Source: an uncultured Methylophaga sp. (GTDB taxonomy: Bacteria > Pseudomonadota > Gammaproteobacteria > Nitrosococcales > Methylophagaceae). Taken from it: a stretch of DNA of 16,346 bases. The DNA lies in contig CANRLD010000014.1 in the NCBI GenBank assembly GCA_947631375.1, positions 1 to 16,346 on the forward strand, given 5' to 3'. Made by a program: the position numbers and the translations under genes. This document shows positions 6,874 through 14,743 of this stretch, in pieces; position 1 is the stretch's first letter, and the number at the start of each line of letters is the position of its first letter. The notes under the pieces were generated by a model. That model saw nothing but the letters and a program-made list of their open reading frames with translations. It had not been told where the DNA came from and searched no databases.

Positions 6874-7683
6874 ATGGCTATTAATATCGCAATTAACGGC
6901 GCTGCTGGCCGGATGGGACGTTGTTTGATTCAGGCGGTTGCGGAAACCGATGGATTACAGTTGGCCGCGGCCATTGATCGTCCGGAATCGACATTAATGG
7001 GTGTTGATGCGGGGGAACTGGCCGGCATCGGCAAGCTGGGTGTGCCGCTTTCGAGCGATCTGCACGCCGCGACCCGGCAGGCTGATGTGATTATTGACTT
7101 CACTCTGCCCGAAGCGACAATGGCTTTATTGCCGTTGTGTGTAGAAAATCAATGCCGTCCGGTGATTGGCACTACCGGTTTTGATGCAGCACAAAAACAG
7201 CAAATCCAACAGTCAGCTGAAAAGGTGGCGGTGTTATTGGCGCCCAATATGAGTGTTGGGGTCAATCTCTCGCTGAAGTTACTGGATTTGGCTGCGCGCG
7301 TTTTGGGTGACAGCGTGGATATCGAGATCATTGAAGCGCATCACCGTCACAAAGTAGATGCTCCTTCCGGTACGGCGCTACGCATGGGCGAAGTCGTTGC
7401 CGATGCGCTGGGGCGTAATTTAAAAGAGTGTGCGGTCTATGGGCGAGAGGGCCGGACTGGTGAACGGGATCGTCAGACCATAGGCTTTGCCACCGTCAGG
7501 GCGGGTGATGTTGTGGGTGATCATACGGTGCTGTTTGCTGCAGAAGGCGAGCGCATCGAAATCACGCATAAGGCCTCCAGTCGTATGACCTTTGCCTATG
7601 GAGCGATGCGCGCCTCAACATGGCTGATGCAGCAACCACCAGGTCTGTTTGATATGCAGGACGTACTGGATCTGAAAGCGTAA
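6874..7683 (+). CDS. dapB: 4-hydroxy-tetrahydrodipicolinate reductase
   Basis: This 269-residue cytosolic enzyme reduces hydroxytetrahydrodipicolinate with NAD(P)H on the route to diaminopimelate and lysine. The nucleotide-binding loop is NGAAGRMG at 8-15. FTLPEAT and the GTTGF segment form the middle of the fold. The signature EAHHRHKVDAPSGTAL includes H156 and K160, equivalent to the catalytic H159 and K163 of E. coli DapB. The start is the ATG at 6874, with AAGGA at 6859-6863. An in-frame TTG at 6865 lies too close to that site. It follows the dnaJ terminator, so it needs its own promoter, which I could not identify. Its stop is one base from that of the opposing lipoprotein gene. Confidence 0.96.
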   Translation: MAINIAINGAAGRMGRCLIQAVAETDGLQLAAAIDRPESTLMGVDAGELAGIGKLGVPLSSDLHAATRQADVIIDFTLPEATMALLPLCVENQCRPVIGTTGFDAAQKQQIQQSAEKVAVLLAPNMSVGVNLSLKLLDLAARVLGDSVDIEIIEAHHRHKVDAPSGTALRMGEVVADALGRNLKECAVYGREGRTGERDRQTIGFATVRAGDVVGDHTVLFAAEGERIEITHKASSRMTFAYGAMRASTWLMQQPPGLFDMQDVLDLKA

Positions 7684-7684
7684 T

Positions 7685-8221
7685 TTACAGTTGCTCAGCC
7701 TGTTTTCGTGCTGCTTTGGCGGCAGAGCGATCACCGGCTTTAGTGCGGATATCAGCCAACAGTAACCAGAAACGCTTCTGCTGGGCACTGTCGCCTTGCG
7801 CATAGGAAATACCTTTCAAAGCGACTTGTTCCGCCAGACGGTAATCTTCCAGTTCATAATGCGTTTGCGCCAGCTGGTAATAGACTTTGGGATCGCGTGG
7901 GGCAATACGTTGTGCCCGTTGCAAACGTGATTGTGCTGCGGAAAGGTTTCCTTGCTGCTGATATTGCTGCGCATCGCTTAATAACGCCAGTACTGCCGGA
8001 TTGGTGGGTGCGGTGGCGGGTTTAGTGGCTGGCGCTGGCTTTTCAGCCACTGCTGGCGGGATGACTTCAGGGGCTTGCGAGCTGTCTGCAGTCGAGGGTT
8101 GCGAGCGGGGTTCTGCAGGCTCAACAGGTGGTTTTTGTGTTAGTGGAGCGGTGCTACAAGCCGACAACAAGATGACCAGACTGGTCATGGTAAACAGTAG
8201 CTTGGAAATGTTTGTTGGCAT
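7685..8221 (-). CDS. lpoP: TPR outer-membrane lipoprotein, putative PBP1b activator LpoP
   Basis: The 178-residue product starts with a lipoprotein signal peptide whose lipobox is LSAC with acylated C22. The +2 residue is Ser, which favours outer-membrane sorting. Residues 23-73 are a Pro/Ala-rich, probably disordered linker long enough to cross the periplasm. Residues about 76-178 form tetratricopeptide-like helices (DAQQYQQQGNLSAAQSRLQRA, VYYQLAQTHYELEDYRLAEQVA, LLLADIRTKAGDRSAAKAARK). The gene begins 7 bases after the mrcB stop, with a GATAGG ribosome site overlapping that stop, indicating translational coupling. A TPR lipoprotein beside ponB/mrcB is what is known for Pseudomonas aeruginosa LpoP, which stimulates PBP1b. 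Function here is inferred from architecture and linkage. A generic TPR lipoprotein remains possible. Confidence 0.72.
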   Translation of the reverse strand: MPTNISKLLFTMTSLVILLSACSTAPLTQKPPVEPAEPRSQPSTADSSQAPEVIPPAVAEKPAPATKPATAPTNPAVLALLSDAQQYQQQGNLSAAQSRLQRAQRIAPRDPKVYYQLAQTHYELEDYRLAEQVALKGISYAQGDSAQQKRFWLLLADIRTKAGDRSAAKAARKQAEQL

Positions 8222-8228
8222 AGAGAAC

Positions 8229-10592
8229 CTATCTGAACAAGTCTTTTACCCAATCAATTGAACGTTTGATCGGGTTTTCGGTAAAGGTTTCTTCGGGCAT
8301 TGCGCAGCTTGCCATTTCGGTTGGTGCTGTGCCGATAATAAACGGAATTTGCCTGATATCTTCACATAAATCGTCAGCCAGTTTACCACTTTCAGGTTCA
8401 ATCCACTGCATCTCAACGCCTTGCGGCATGGTCGGCTCAAACGACTGCAGCGGTTCCTCAGCGATAAAGTTTGTCCACACACGCAGCGCACCACTCGAAC
8501 CGGTGATCGGCATTGGACTGTTATCATCCAGCCCTAGCCAGACGACAGCAAGGCGGTTTCCGGTAAAGCCGGCAAACCAGCTATCGCGCTGACGATCCGA
8601 TGTGCCGGTTTTGCCGGCGCTGTTAATATTCATCGGTAACTGCTGATAAATACGGCGCGCGGTGCCATTGCGGGTGACTTGCTGCAAGTTGTATTGCAGC
8701 AGATACATTGGTTGTTCATCAATGGTCTGTTGTAACTGAAATGGATAGCTCGACAGCTGTTCACCGGCGCTGTCGGTCACGGTACGAATGGTTCGTGGCG
8801 GGATCTGAAAGCCATTGGCAGCAATGGTTTGGTACATGGTCGCGACTTCCAGCGTTGATAAACTCTGTGCGCCAAGCAGGAGGGAGGGATACGCCTGGAG
8901 CTTGCGCTCTACGCCTAAGCGCTGCAGGGTATCGATCACCTTCTCCAGTCCCAAATCCATCCCCAGTTTTGCGGTGGATAGATTATAGGAATTGGTCAAA
9001 GCTTCATGTAGCGGAACGCTGCCATGGGCGTTGCCATCGAAGTTTTTCGGCTCCCAGCGTTGCTGATTAGGTAAGGTCAAGCTAAAAGGCGAGTCATCCA
9101 ATGGACTTATCAGCGTGTAGCCTTGCTCCAGTGCCGTCAGGTAAATCGCCGGTTTAATCAGTGAGCCAATTGGGCGACTGGCATCCAGAGCACGATTAAA
9201 TCCCTGATAGCGGGTGTGACGATCGCCTATCAGCGCCAGTATTTCACCGGTCTGTGGCTCGGTGACCACCATACTGCCTTGCAGCTTGTTCAAGTTGTCG
9301 CCATAGTGTTTGCCAAGATCGTCAATCGTATTGACCAAGGCAGCTTCGGCCTTGTGTTGGCTGATGGGATCCAGGCTGGTGAAAACTTGTAAGCCTTCTG
9401 AGCTTAGATCTTCGTCTTTATATTCTTTACGTAATTGTCGCTTCACCAAGTCAAGATAGGCTGGATAGGCTTCTTTCATTGACTGGCCGGCGGGCACCAC
9501 ATCCAGCTCGGCTGTAGAAGCCAACAGATACTGTTCTTCGCTGATACTGCCTTGCTGGTACAAAATGGTCAGTACCAGATTGCGCCGCTGTTTGGCCCGA
9601 TCAGGATGACGGCGCGGATCGTAATAGGACGGGCCTTTGACCAAGCCGGCCAGCAGTGCCAGTTGGTGTAGTTCCAGTTCATCTAGCGGTTGGGCAAAAT
9701 AATAGGCTGCGCCAAGCCCAAAGCCATGAATAGCACGATTGCCGGATTGGCCGAGATAGACTTCATTTAAATAAGCTTCCAGAATTTCATCTTTGCTGTA
9801 ATGCCATTCCAGCAGGATTGCCATGGGCATTTCCAGCAGTTTGCGCAGTAATGTGCGATCGGCAGTGAGATAAAAATTTTTAATCAGTTGCTGTGTTAAC
9901 GTACTGCCACCTTGGACGAAGGCGCCGGCACGAATATTGGCTATAGTTGCCCGAGCAATCCCTCTGGGGGAAATGCCAAAGTGTTGGTAAAAATCACGAT
10001 CTTCAATGGCAATCAAGGCATCGATAAAGGCTTGTGGGGCTTGTTCGAGCTGAATTAAGTCGCGATCTTCATTGTTCAATGGATAAATGCCACCGATTAA
10101 TGCTGGTTCCAGACGCACCAATGTCAATTCTTTCTGCTCGGCCGTGGTTAGCTGATTGAGCATTGCTGCAGAAAATTGTAAATGTAGTTTTCTGGCAGGC
10201 TCATTCTCATCAGGAAATTGAAAACCGCGGGTCACAATAGTGGCCTGCGCGTTCGAGAAAGCGGCTTGCCCGGGTGAGTTGGCGCTGTCAACGAATTGGT
10301 AGCCTAATGCTTGCAGTTCAATTTTTAGATCGGCTATTGACAGTGGTGCGCCACGGTAGAGTTCCAGCGGCCTGGCGTAGACCTTGGCAGGTAAGGCCCA
10401 GCGTTTTCCTTCAAATTCGCTACGCACCCGAAAGTCCAGAAAAGCAAGGGTAATGGCAGCGATGAGCGCTAACAGCAAAAACAGGATAATAAGTATTTTT
10501 GCGCTTATCACCCGGCGGAAAAAAGATTTAGCACCTTTGGGTAGAGTTGTTTTATATTTGGCCACAATGTTTCTTGTATAAATAATGAACAC
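8229..10592 (-). CDS. mrcB: Bifunctional peptidoglycan synthase PBP1b
   Basis: This class A penicillin-binding protein polymerises lipid II and crosslinks peptides at the inner membrane. Numbering is for 787 residues. There is a basic cytosolic tail, a transmembrane helix (about 32-52), then a UB2H-like domain (about 64-165). The glycosyltransferase family 51 domain shows EDRDFYQHFG (E197), QGGSTLTQQLIKN, KLLEMPMAILLE and ILEAYLNEVYLG. The transpeptidase domain shows S477-x-x-K480, S535-Y-N537 and K661-T-G-T-S. It is shorter than E. coli PBP1b (844). The start is uncertain. GTG at 10592 has no ribosome site and sits in an inverted repeat. GTG at 10565 (VAKYKTT, 778 residues) has an AAGAA site and may be the true start. 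The lipoprotein gene follows in the same unit. Confidence 0.96.
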   Translation of the reverse strand: MFIIYTRNIVAKYKTTLPKGAKSFFRRVISAKILIILFLLLALIAAITLAFLDFRVRSEFEGKRWALPAKVYARPLELYRGAPLSIADLKIELQALGYQFVDSANSPGQAAFSNAQATIVTRGFQFPDENEPARKLHLQFSAAMLNQLTTAEQKELTLVRLEPALIGGIYPLNNEDRDLIQLEQAPQAFIDALIAIEDRDFYQHFGISPRGIARATIANIRAGAFVQGGSTLTQQLIKNFYLTADRTLLRKLLEMPMAILLEWHYSKDEILEAYLNEVYLGQSGNRAIHGFGLGAAYYFAQPLDELELHQLALLAGLVKGPSYYDPRRHPDRAKQRRNLVLTILYQQGSISEEQYLLASTAELDVVPAGQSMKEAYPAYLDLVKRQLRKEYKDEDLSSEGLQVFTSLDPISQHKAEAALVNTIDDLGKHYGDNLNKLQGSMVVTEPQTGEILALIGDRHTRYQGFNRALDASRPIGSLIKPAIYLTALEQGYTLISPLDDSPFSLTLPNQQRWEPKNFDGNAHGSVPLHEALTNSYNLSTAKLGMDLGLEKVIDTLQRLGVERKLQAYPSLLLGAQSLSTLEVATMYQTIAANGFQIPPRTIRTVTDSAGEQLSSYPFQLQQTIDEQPMYLLQYNLQQVTRNGTARRIYQQLPMNINSAGKTGTSDRQRDSWFAGFTGNRLAVVWLGLDDNSPMPITGSSGALRVWTNFIAEEPLQSFEPTMPQGVEMQWIEPESGKLADDLCEDIRQIPFIIGTAPTEMASCAMPEETFTENPIKRSIDWVKDLFR

Positions 10593-10605
10593 TAAAAAAT
10601 AGTGT
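10589..10605. repeat. 17-bp inverted repeat upstream of mrcB
   Basis: ACACTA (10589-10594) and TAGTGT (10600-10605) are perfect inverted arms around five A residues. It lies at the upstream end of mrcB and could be an operator or a leader hairpin. It is AT-rich and short, so chance is possible. Confidence 0.35.
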
Positions 10606-10623
10606 GATAGACATCGGAGGATC

Positions 10624-10878
10624 TTAAAGTAATCTCGCCAGCTTTTCCGTTAATGTATTCATGTCATTCCAGATTTTATCGATAGCGCTACTGGCTGACA
10701 GTGGTGCTACATGTTGGCACATATTGTAAACACCTCCAACAGAGCTGCCATCAGCCGCTAAGTTCAGGTTTATACAGCGGTTCCTATATTTAGCGTTGTT
10801 AATTTTTTTCTGGTACGATCTGTGGTCACGATTTATTTCCATAACTGCCATTTTCGGCTGAAGTATGTCGAAAATCAT
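10624..10878 (-). CDS. Doubtful small hypothetical protein (84 aa)
   Basis: I do not recognise this product. The reading frame runs from an ATG at 10878 (alternatives at 10851 and 10842) to a TAA at 10624-10626, and it is the longest frame in the stretch between mrcB and the thioredoxin-like gene. No Shine-Dalgarno sequence precedes any of the ATGs. The codons include ATA, AGA and AGG, unlike the neighbouring genes. The N-terminus is basic and polar. The C-terminal part (ASSAIDKIWNDMNTLTEKLARLL) could form an amphipathic helix. It has two cysteines, no signal peptide and no membrane segment. It also overlaps the probable promoter and leader of the plus-strand thioredoxin-like gene. It may be a chance frame or a remnant. 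Otherwise positions 10593-10898 hold only the inverted repeat and that promoter. Confidence 0.22.
   Translation of the reverse strand: MIFDILQPKMAVMEINRDHRSYQKKINNAKYRNRCINLNLAADGSSVGGVYNMCQHVAPLSASSAIDKIWNDMNTLTEKLARLL
10790..10819 (+). promoter_or_regulatory. Candidate promoter of the thioredoxin-like gene
   Basis: An extended -10 element, TG-G-TACGAT (10811-10819), lies 18 bases after a poor -35, TTAGCG (10790-10795). The -10 is about 80 bases before the ATG at 10899. The extended TG element compensates for the weak -35, but this is a motif match only. Confidence 0.35.
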
Positions 10879-10898
10879 AAGAGATTTAACGGAAACGT

Positions 10899-11456
10899 AT
10901 GGTTAGTACAGAAACACCAATATGTGAATTTGGCAAGCCGGCGATTGATTTTTCTCTGCCCGGAGTTGATGGCAACATTTGGACACTGGAGCAATGCCGC
11001 GGTGAAAATGGCTTACTGGTTATGTTCATTTGTAATCACTGTCCTTATGTCAAAGCGATACTCGATCGATTGGTGCGCGATACCAATGAACTCAAAACAC
11101 TCGGTATTAATGCTGTCGCTATTTCTGCCAACGATGTCGCTGATTACCCCGAAGATTCCTTCGACAATATGAAACTTGTCGCTGACCAAAACGGTTTTTC
11201 CTTCCCATATTTATACGATGAAACACAACAGGTTGCTCAAGCCTATGGTGCGGTATGCACGCCGGATTTCTTTGGTTATAACAAAGATCTGTCGTTGCAA
11301 TACCGTGGCCGGTTAGATGCCAGCCGTAAAGAAGCCGCTGCAGCGGACGTTCGCCGTGATTTATTTGAAGCGATGCAACAAGTCGCCCAAACCGGTCATG
11401 GCCCACAACAACAGATACCCAGTATGGGCTGCTCCATCAAATGGCGGACAGCTTAA
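10899..11456 (+). CDS. Thioredoxin-fold (AhpC/TSA-like) redox protein
   Basis: The 185-residue protein has the thioredoxin-like fold of the peroxiredoxin/resA group. GKPAIDFSLPGVDG at the N-terminus precedes the strand VMFICNHCPYVKA, with a C45-N-H-C48 CxxC motif. The cis-proline loop is at C120-T-P122. A C-terminal PSMGCSIKW contains C178. The CNHCPYV and GCSIKW motifs are typical of a conserved, poorly characterised thioredoxin-family group often annotated as redoxin. There is no signal peptide, so it is probably cytosolic. It could be a thiol-disulfide oxidoreductase or a peroxidase; the sequence does not decide. The ATG at 10899 has a weak GGAAA site. The tkt gene starts 25 bases after its stop on the same strand with no hairpin between, so cotranscription is possible. 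Confidence 0.85.
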   Translation: MVSTETPICEFGKPAIDFSLPGVDGNIWTLEQCRGENGLLVMFICNHCPYVKAILDRLVRDTNELKTLGINAVAISANDVADYPEDSFDNMKLVADQNGFSFPYLYDETQQVAQAYGAVCTPDFFGYNKDLSLQYRGRLDASRKEAAAADVRRDLFEAMQQVAQTGHGPQQQIPSMGCSIKWRTA

Positions 11457-11481
11457 TTTTTTTAATAGGAGAACGTAGATA

Positions 11482-13470
11482 ATGGCTACACGTAGACATT
11501 TGGCAAATGCTATCCGTGCGTTGAGCATGGATGCAGTGCAAAAAGCTAATTCAGGCCATCCGGGTGCCCCGATGGGTATGGCGGATATTGCTGAAGTACT
11601 GTGGAACGACCACCTGAAACACAACCCGAGCAACCCGAACTGGGCTGATCGTGACCGTTTCATTCTGTCTAATGGCCACGGCTCCATGCTGATTTATTCA
11701 TTGCTGCATTTAAGCGGCTATGACTTGCCGATGGATTCCATCAAAACTTTCCGCCAACTGCATTCACAATGTGCTGGTCACCCAGAATATGGTTATGCGC
11801 CGGGTATTGAAACGACAACCGGCCCATTAGGGCAAGGTATTACCAATGGTGTTGGTTTTGCAATGGCTGAAAAACTGCTGGCTGACCAATTTAACAAACC
11901 GGGTCATGACATTGTTAACCACCATACTTATGTCTTCATGGGCGATGGTTGTTTGATGGAAGGTGTGTCTCATGAAGCATGTGCGTTGGCTGGCACCTGG
12001 GGGCTGGGCAACCTGATTGCCTTCTGGGATGACAACAATATCTCTATCGATGGTCACATTGATGGCTGGTACACCGATGACACTGTTAAACGTTTCGAAG
12101 CTTACGGCTGGCACGTGCAATCGGTTGATGGTCACGACGCTGACGCAATCAATAAAGCGATTGAAGCAGCGAAAGCGGTTACTGATAAACCTTCACTGAT
12201 CTGCTGTAAAACGATTATCGGTTACGGTTCACCTAATAAGAGCGCAAGCCATGATTGTCATGGTGCCGCACTGGGTGAAGAAGAAGTTGCACTGACCCGT
12301 AAGGAATTGGGCTGGGAATACGAGCCGTTTGTGATTCCTGAAGACGTTTATGCTGGTTGGGATGCTAAAGAAAAAGGCGCCAGCGTTGAAGCGGCCTGGA
12401 ACGAAAAATTTGCCGCTTATGAAAAAGAATATCCAGAGCTGGCTGCAGAGTTCAAACGCCGCATGGCGGGTGAGTTACCAGCAAACTGGAAGCAAGTAAC
12501 AGACGCATTTATTGCTGAAACCAATGAAAAAGCAGAAAGCCTGGCTTCCCGTCAAGCGTCACAAAAAGCGATTACAGCCCTTGCACCAGTGCTGCCTGAG
12601 TTCCTCGGTGGTAGTGCTGACCTGACTGGTTCTAACCTGACCAGCTGCCCAAGCTTTAAGCATGTTTCTGGTAAAGAGCCAGGTAACTACATTTCGTACG
12701 GTGTTCGTGAGTTCGGGATGTATGCCATTATGAACGGCATGGCATTGCATGGCGGCTTGCTGCCTTTCGGTGGTACGTTCCACATGTTCTCTGATTATGC
12801 GAAATCAGCACTGCGTATGGCAGCTTTGATGAAGCAGCGTACTATCGCGGTATTGACGCATGACTCAATCGGTCAGGGTGAAGATGGCCCGACACACCAA
12901 CCAATCGAAAATACTGCTGGTCTGCGTTATATCCCGAATATGGATGTATGGCGTCCTGCGGATTCGGTGGAGGTAGCAGTAGCCTGGGTTGTTGCTGTTG
13001 AACGCCAAGATGGTCCGACCAGTCTGATCCTGAGTCGCCAAGGCATTCCAGGTCGTAAGCATGACACGGCTGACTTTGAAGCTATTCGTAAAGGTGGTTA
13101 TGTACTGTCTGAAGCGAAAGGCGGTAAAGCGGATGTTATCTTGATCGCAACCGGTTCGGAAGTGGATCTGGCGGCGAAAGCGCAAGAAGCTCTGGCTGCC
13201 GAAGGTATCAATGCACGTGTTGTATCGATGCCTTCAACTAACGTGTTCGATCGTCAGGACCAAGCATACAAAGACAGTGTTCTGACTCCCGGCGTAAAAC
13301 GTGTTTCTGTTGAAGCTGGCGTGACTGACTTCTGGCGTAAATACGTTGGTCTGGAAGGCGGTACCGTTGGTATCGATACCTTTGGTGAGTCTGCACCAGG
13401 TGGCGTATTGATGGAACACTTCGGTTTCACCGTCGATAACGTTGTGAAAACAGTTAAATCTGTTCTGTAG
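11482..13470 (+). CDS. tkt: Transketolase
   Basis: The 662-residue length is nearly identical to E. coli TktA (663). This thiamine-diphosphate enzyme moves two-carbon ketol units between sugar phosphates in the pentose phosphate, Calvin or ribulose monophosphate pathways. The N-terminal cofactor domain shows SNGHGSMLIYSLLHLSGY, then GDGCLMEG at 154-161 leading to DDNNISIDG, the Mg-ThDP motif. The pyrimidine-binding domain has YGVREFGM with catalytic E410, then HDSIGQGEDGPTHQPIE starting at H460. The C-terminal domain contains ILIATGSEVDLA and ends FGFTVDNVV. AGGAG at 11467-11471 precedes the ATG. Placement with gap, pgk and pyk recalls the cbb or RuMP clusters of autotrophs and methylotrophs. 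No RuBisCO or hexulose-phosphate gene is in view to decide between them. Confidence 0.97.
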   Translation: MATRRHLANAIRALSMDAVQKANSGHPGAPMGMADIAEVLWNDHLKHNPSNPNWADRDRFILSNGHGSMLIYSLLHLSGYDLPMDSIKTFRQLHSQCAGHPEYGYAPGIETTTGPLGQGITNGVGFAMAEKLLADQFNKPGHDIVNHHTYVFMGDGCLMEGVSHEACALAGTWGLGNLIAFWDDNNISIDGHIDGWYTDDTVKRFEAYGWHVQSVDGHDADAINKAIEAAKAVTDKPSLICCKTIIGYGSPNKSASHDCHGAALGEEEVALTRKELGWEYEPFVIPEDVYAGWDAKEKGASVEAAWNEKFAAYEKEYPELAAEFKRRMAGELPANWKQVTDAFIAETNEKAESLASRQASQKAITALAPVLPEFLGGSADLTGSNLTSCPSFKHVSGKEPGNYISYGVREFGMYAIMNGMALHGGLLPFGGTFHMFSDYAKSALRMAALMKQRTIAVLTHDSIGQGEDGPTHQPIENTAGLRYIPNMDVWRPADSVEVAVAWVVAVERQDGPTSLILSRQGIPGRKHDTADFEAIRKGGYVLSEAKGGKADVILIATGSEVDLAAKAQEALAAEGINARVVSMPSTNVFDRQDQAYKDSVLTPGVKRVSVEAGVTDFWRKYVGLEGGTVGIDTFGESAPGGVLMEHFGFTVDNVVKTVKSVL

Positions 13471-13506
13471 TAACACAACGGATGTAGCAAGCTGTTAAAA
13501 GGGATG

Positions 13507-13541
13507 TGGCCAGCGAGGTGTTTTACCTGCTGGCCATTTTT
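13507..13541 (+). terminator. Rho-independent terminator after tkt
   Basis: TGGCCAGC (13507-13514) pairs with GCTGGCCA (13529-13536). Past a bulged G, an inner AGGT/ACCT helix extends the stem to 12 pairs around a GTTTT loop. TTTTT follows at 13537-13541. It separates tkt from gap transcriptionally. Confidence 0.88.
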
Positions 13542-13595
13542 CCTGAAACAGATGTTTGATAACTGCAGTTTTTTACAAGATTTCAGTTCTGAGAC

Positions 13596-13616
13596 AAAAA
13601 AAATCGATTCAGAGGA
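13596..13616 (+). promoter_or_regulatory. A8 tract and ribosome binding site of gap
   Basis: A run of eight A residues (13596-13603) is followed by a strong AGAGGA ribosome site (13611-13616), 6 bases before the gap ATG. A-rich leaders of this kind can raise translation in highly expressed genes. A similar arrangement precedes pgk. I found no convincing -35/-10 pair between the tkt terminator and this point. Confidence 0.5.
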
Positions 13617-13622
13617 AACACA

Positions 13623-14621
13623 ATGACTATCAAGGTAGGTATTAACGGTTTTGGCCGTATTGGCCGCATGGCGTTTCGTGCAGCAATAAAAGATTTTCCC
13701 GGGATTGAAGTCGTGGCAATTAACGATTTGCTTGATCCCGAGTATCTGGCTTATATGCTCAAGTATGACTCTGTTCATGGCAGGTTTGACGGTGATGTAA
13801 CGGTCAAAGATGGTCATTTGGTAGTGAACGGAAAAACCATCCGGGTCACTGCCGAGCGTAATCCTGCTGATTTAAAGTGGGGCGATGTCGGTGCTGATCT
13901 GGTGATCGAATGCACCGGTTTTTTCCTGACAGAAGAGTCCTGCCAGGCACACCTTGATGCCGGCGCTAAAAAAGTTGTGCAGTCTGCGCCATCCAAAGAC
14001 CATACGCCGATGTTTGTCTATGGGGTAAATCATCAACAATATGCTGGTGAAGCAATCGTTTCAGCAGCGTCTTGCACAACTAATGCGTTGGCACCAGTGG
14101 CCAAAGTCTTGCACGACAGCTTTGGTATCAAGCGCGGTTTGATGACCACAGTGCATGCTGCTACAGCTACACAGAAAACAGTTGATGGCCCATCAATGAA
14201 AGATTGGCGAGGCGGACGGGGTATTCTGGAAAATATTATTCCTTCTTCTACCGGCGCTGCCAAAGCCGTGGGTAAGGTATTGCCGGAGTTAAATGGTAAA
14301 CTGACCGGCATGGCATTGCGGGTGCCGACATCTGATGTGTCCGTTGTGGATTTGACGGTTGAACTGGCAACTGAAACCAGCTACGAAGCAATTTGCAATG
14401 CAATGAAGGTAGCAGCGGAAGGCGATTTGAAGGGTGTTCTGGGATATACCACTGACTGTGTGGTATCTACCGACTTTCGTGGACATACGGCACCGTCTAT
14501 TTTTGATGTCGGTGCTGGCATCGCGCTGGATGGTACGTTTGTTAAAGTCGTTGCATGGTATGACAATGAATACGGCTATACCTGCAATATGATGCGTCTG
14601 GTTGAGCACGTTGCTCGTTAA
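13623..14621 (+). CDS. gap: Glyceraldehyde-3-phosphate dehydrogenase, type I
   Basis: The 332-residue phosphorylating GAPDH interconverts glyceraldehyde 3-phosphate and 1,3-bisphosphoglycerate in the cytosol. The Rossmann start is KVGINGFGRIGRMAFRA. The strand-2 end, AINDL, has D35, an acidic residue expected in NAD-specific rather than NADP-preferring forms. The active site is ASCTTNALAP with C151. TVHAATATQKTVDGPS carries the catalytic His region, and WYDNEYGYTCNM is the conserved C-terminal NAD contact. The length matches E. coli GapA (331). It is bounded by terminators on both sides and so is probably a monocistronic unit with its own promoter. Confidence 0.97.
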   Translation: MTIKVGINGFGRIGRMAFRAAIKDFPGIEVVAINDLLDPEYLAYMLKYDSVHGRFDGDVTVKDGHLVVNGKTIRVTAERNPADLKWGDVGADLVIECTGFFLTEESCQAHLDAGAKKVVQSAPSKDHTPMFVYGVNHQQYAGEAIVSAASCTTNALAPVAKVLHDSFGIKRGLMTTVHAATATQKTVDGPSMKDWRGGRGILENIIPSSTGAAKAVGKVLPELNGKLTGMALRVPTSDVSVVDLTVELATETSYEAICNAMKVAAEGDLKGVLGYTTDCVVSTDFRGHTAPSIFDVGAGIALDGTFVKVVAWYDNEYGYTCNMMRLVEHVAR

Positions 14622-14654
14622 TCTTAGTGTCTTTTAGCCGGTAAAAAATACTCC

Positions 14655-14683
14655 AAGGCTTCCTGAAAAGGGGGCCTTTTTTT
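14655..14683 (+). terminator. Rho-independent terminator after gap
   Basis: AAGGCTTCC (14655-14663) pairs with GGGGGCCTT (14670-14678): nine pairs with two T-G wobbles and a TGAAAA loop. T residues run through 14683, a seven-T tract in total. Confidence 0.87.
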
Positions 14684-14698
14684 GTGCAAAACGAAGAC

Positions 14699-14704
14699 TA
14701 TAAT
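14699..14704 (+). promoter_or_regulatory. -10 box of a probable pgk promoter
   Basis: A perfect TATAAT lies 55 bases before the pgk ATG and just after the gap terminator. The region where the -35 would fall overlaps the terminator T-tract and shows only a poor match, so either an activator is needed or this is a weak promoter. Transcription would start near 14711. Confidence 0.5.
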
Positions 14705-14731
14705 CAGAACTGGTTCACATTGTTGAATCTG

Positions 14732-14743
14732 AAAAAAAAAAAA
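14732..14743 (+). repeat. A12 homopolymer in the pgk leader
   Basis: Twelve consecutive A residues end two bases before the AGGGGA ribosome site (14745-14750) of pgk. The run is in the untranslated leader, so length changes would not shift the reading frame. It could affect translation or allow transcriptional slippage. Confidence 0.8.

Noticed and set aside
13254..13817. 187-codon minus-strand frame across the tkt-gap junction
   Set aside because: It runs through the tkt end, the terminator and the gap start. The product looks like translated noncoding and antisense sequence, and both flanking genes are secure.
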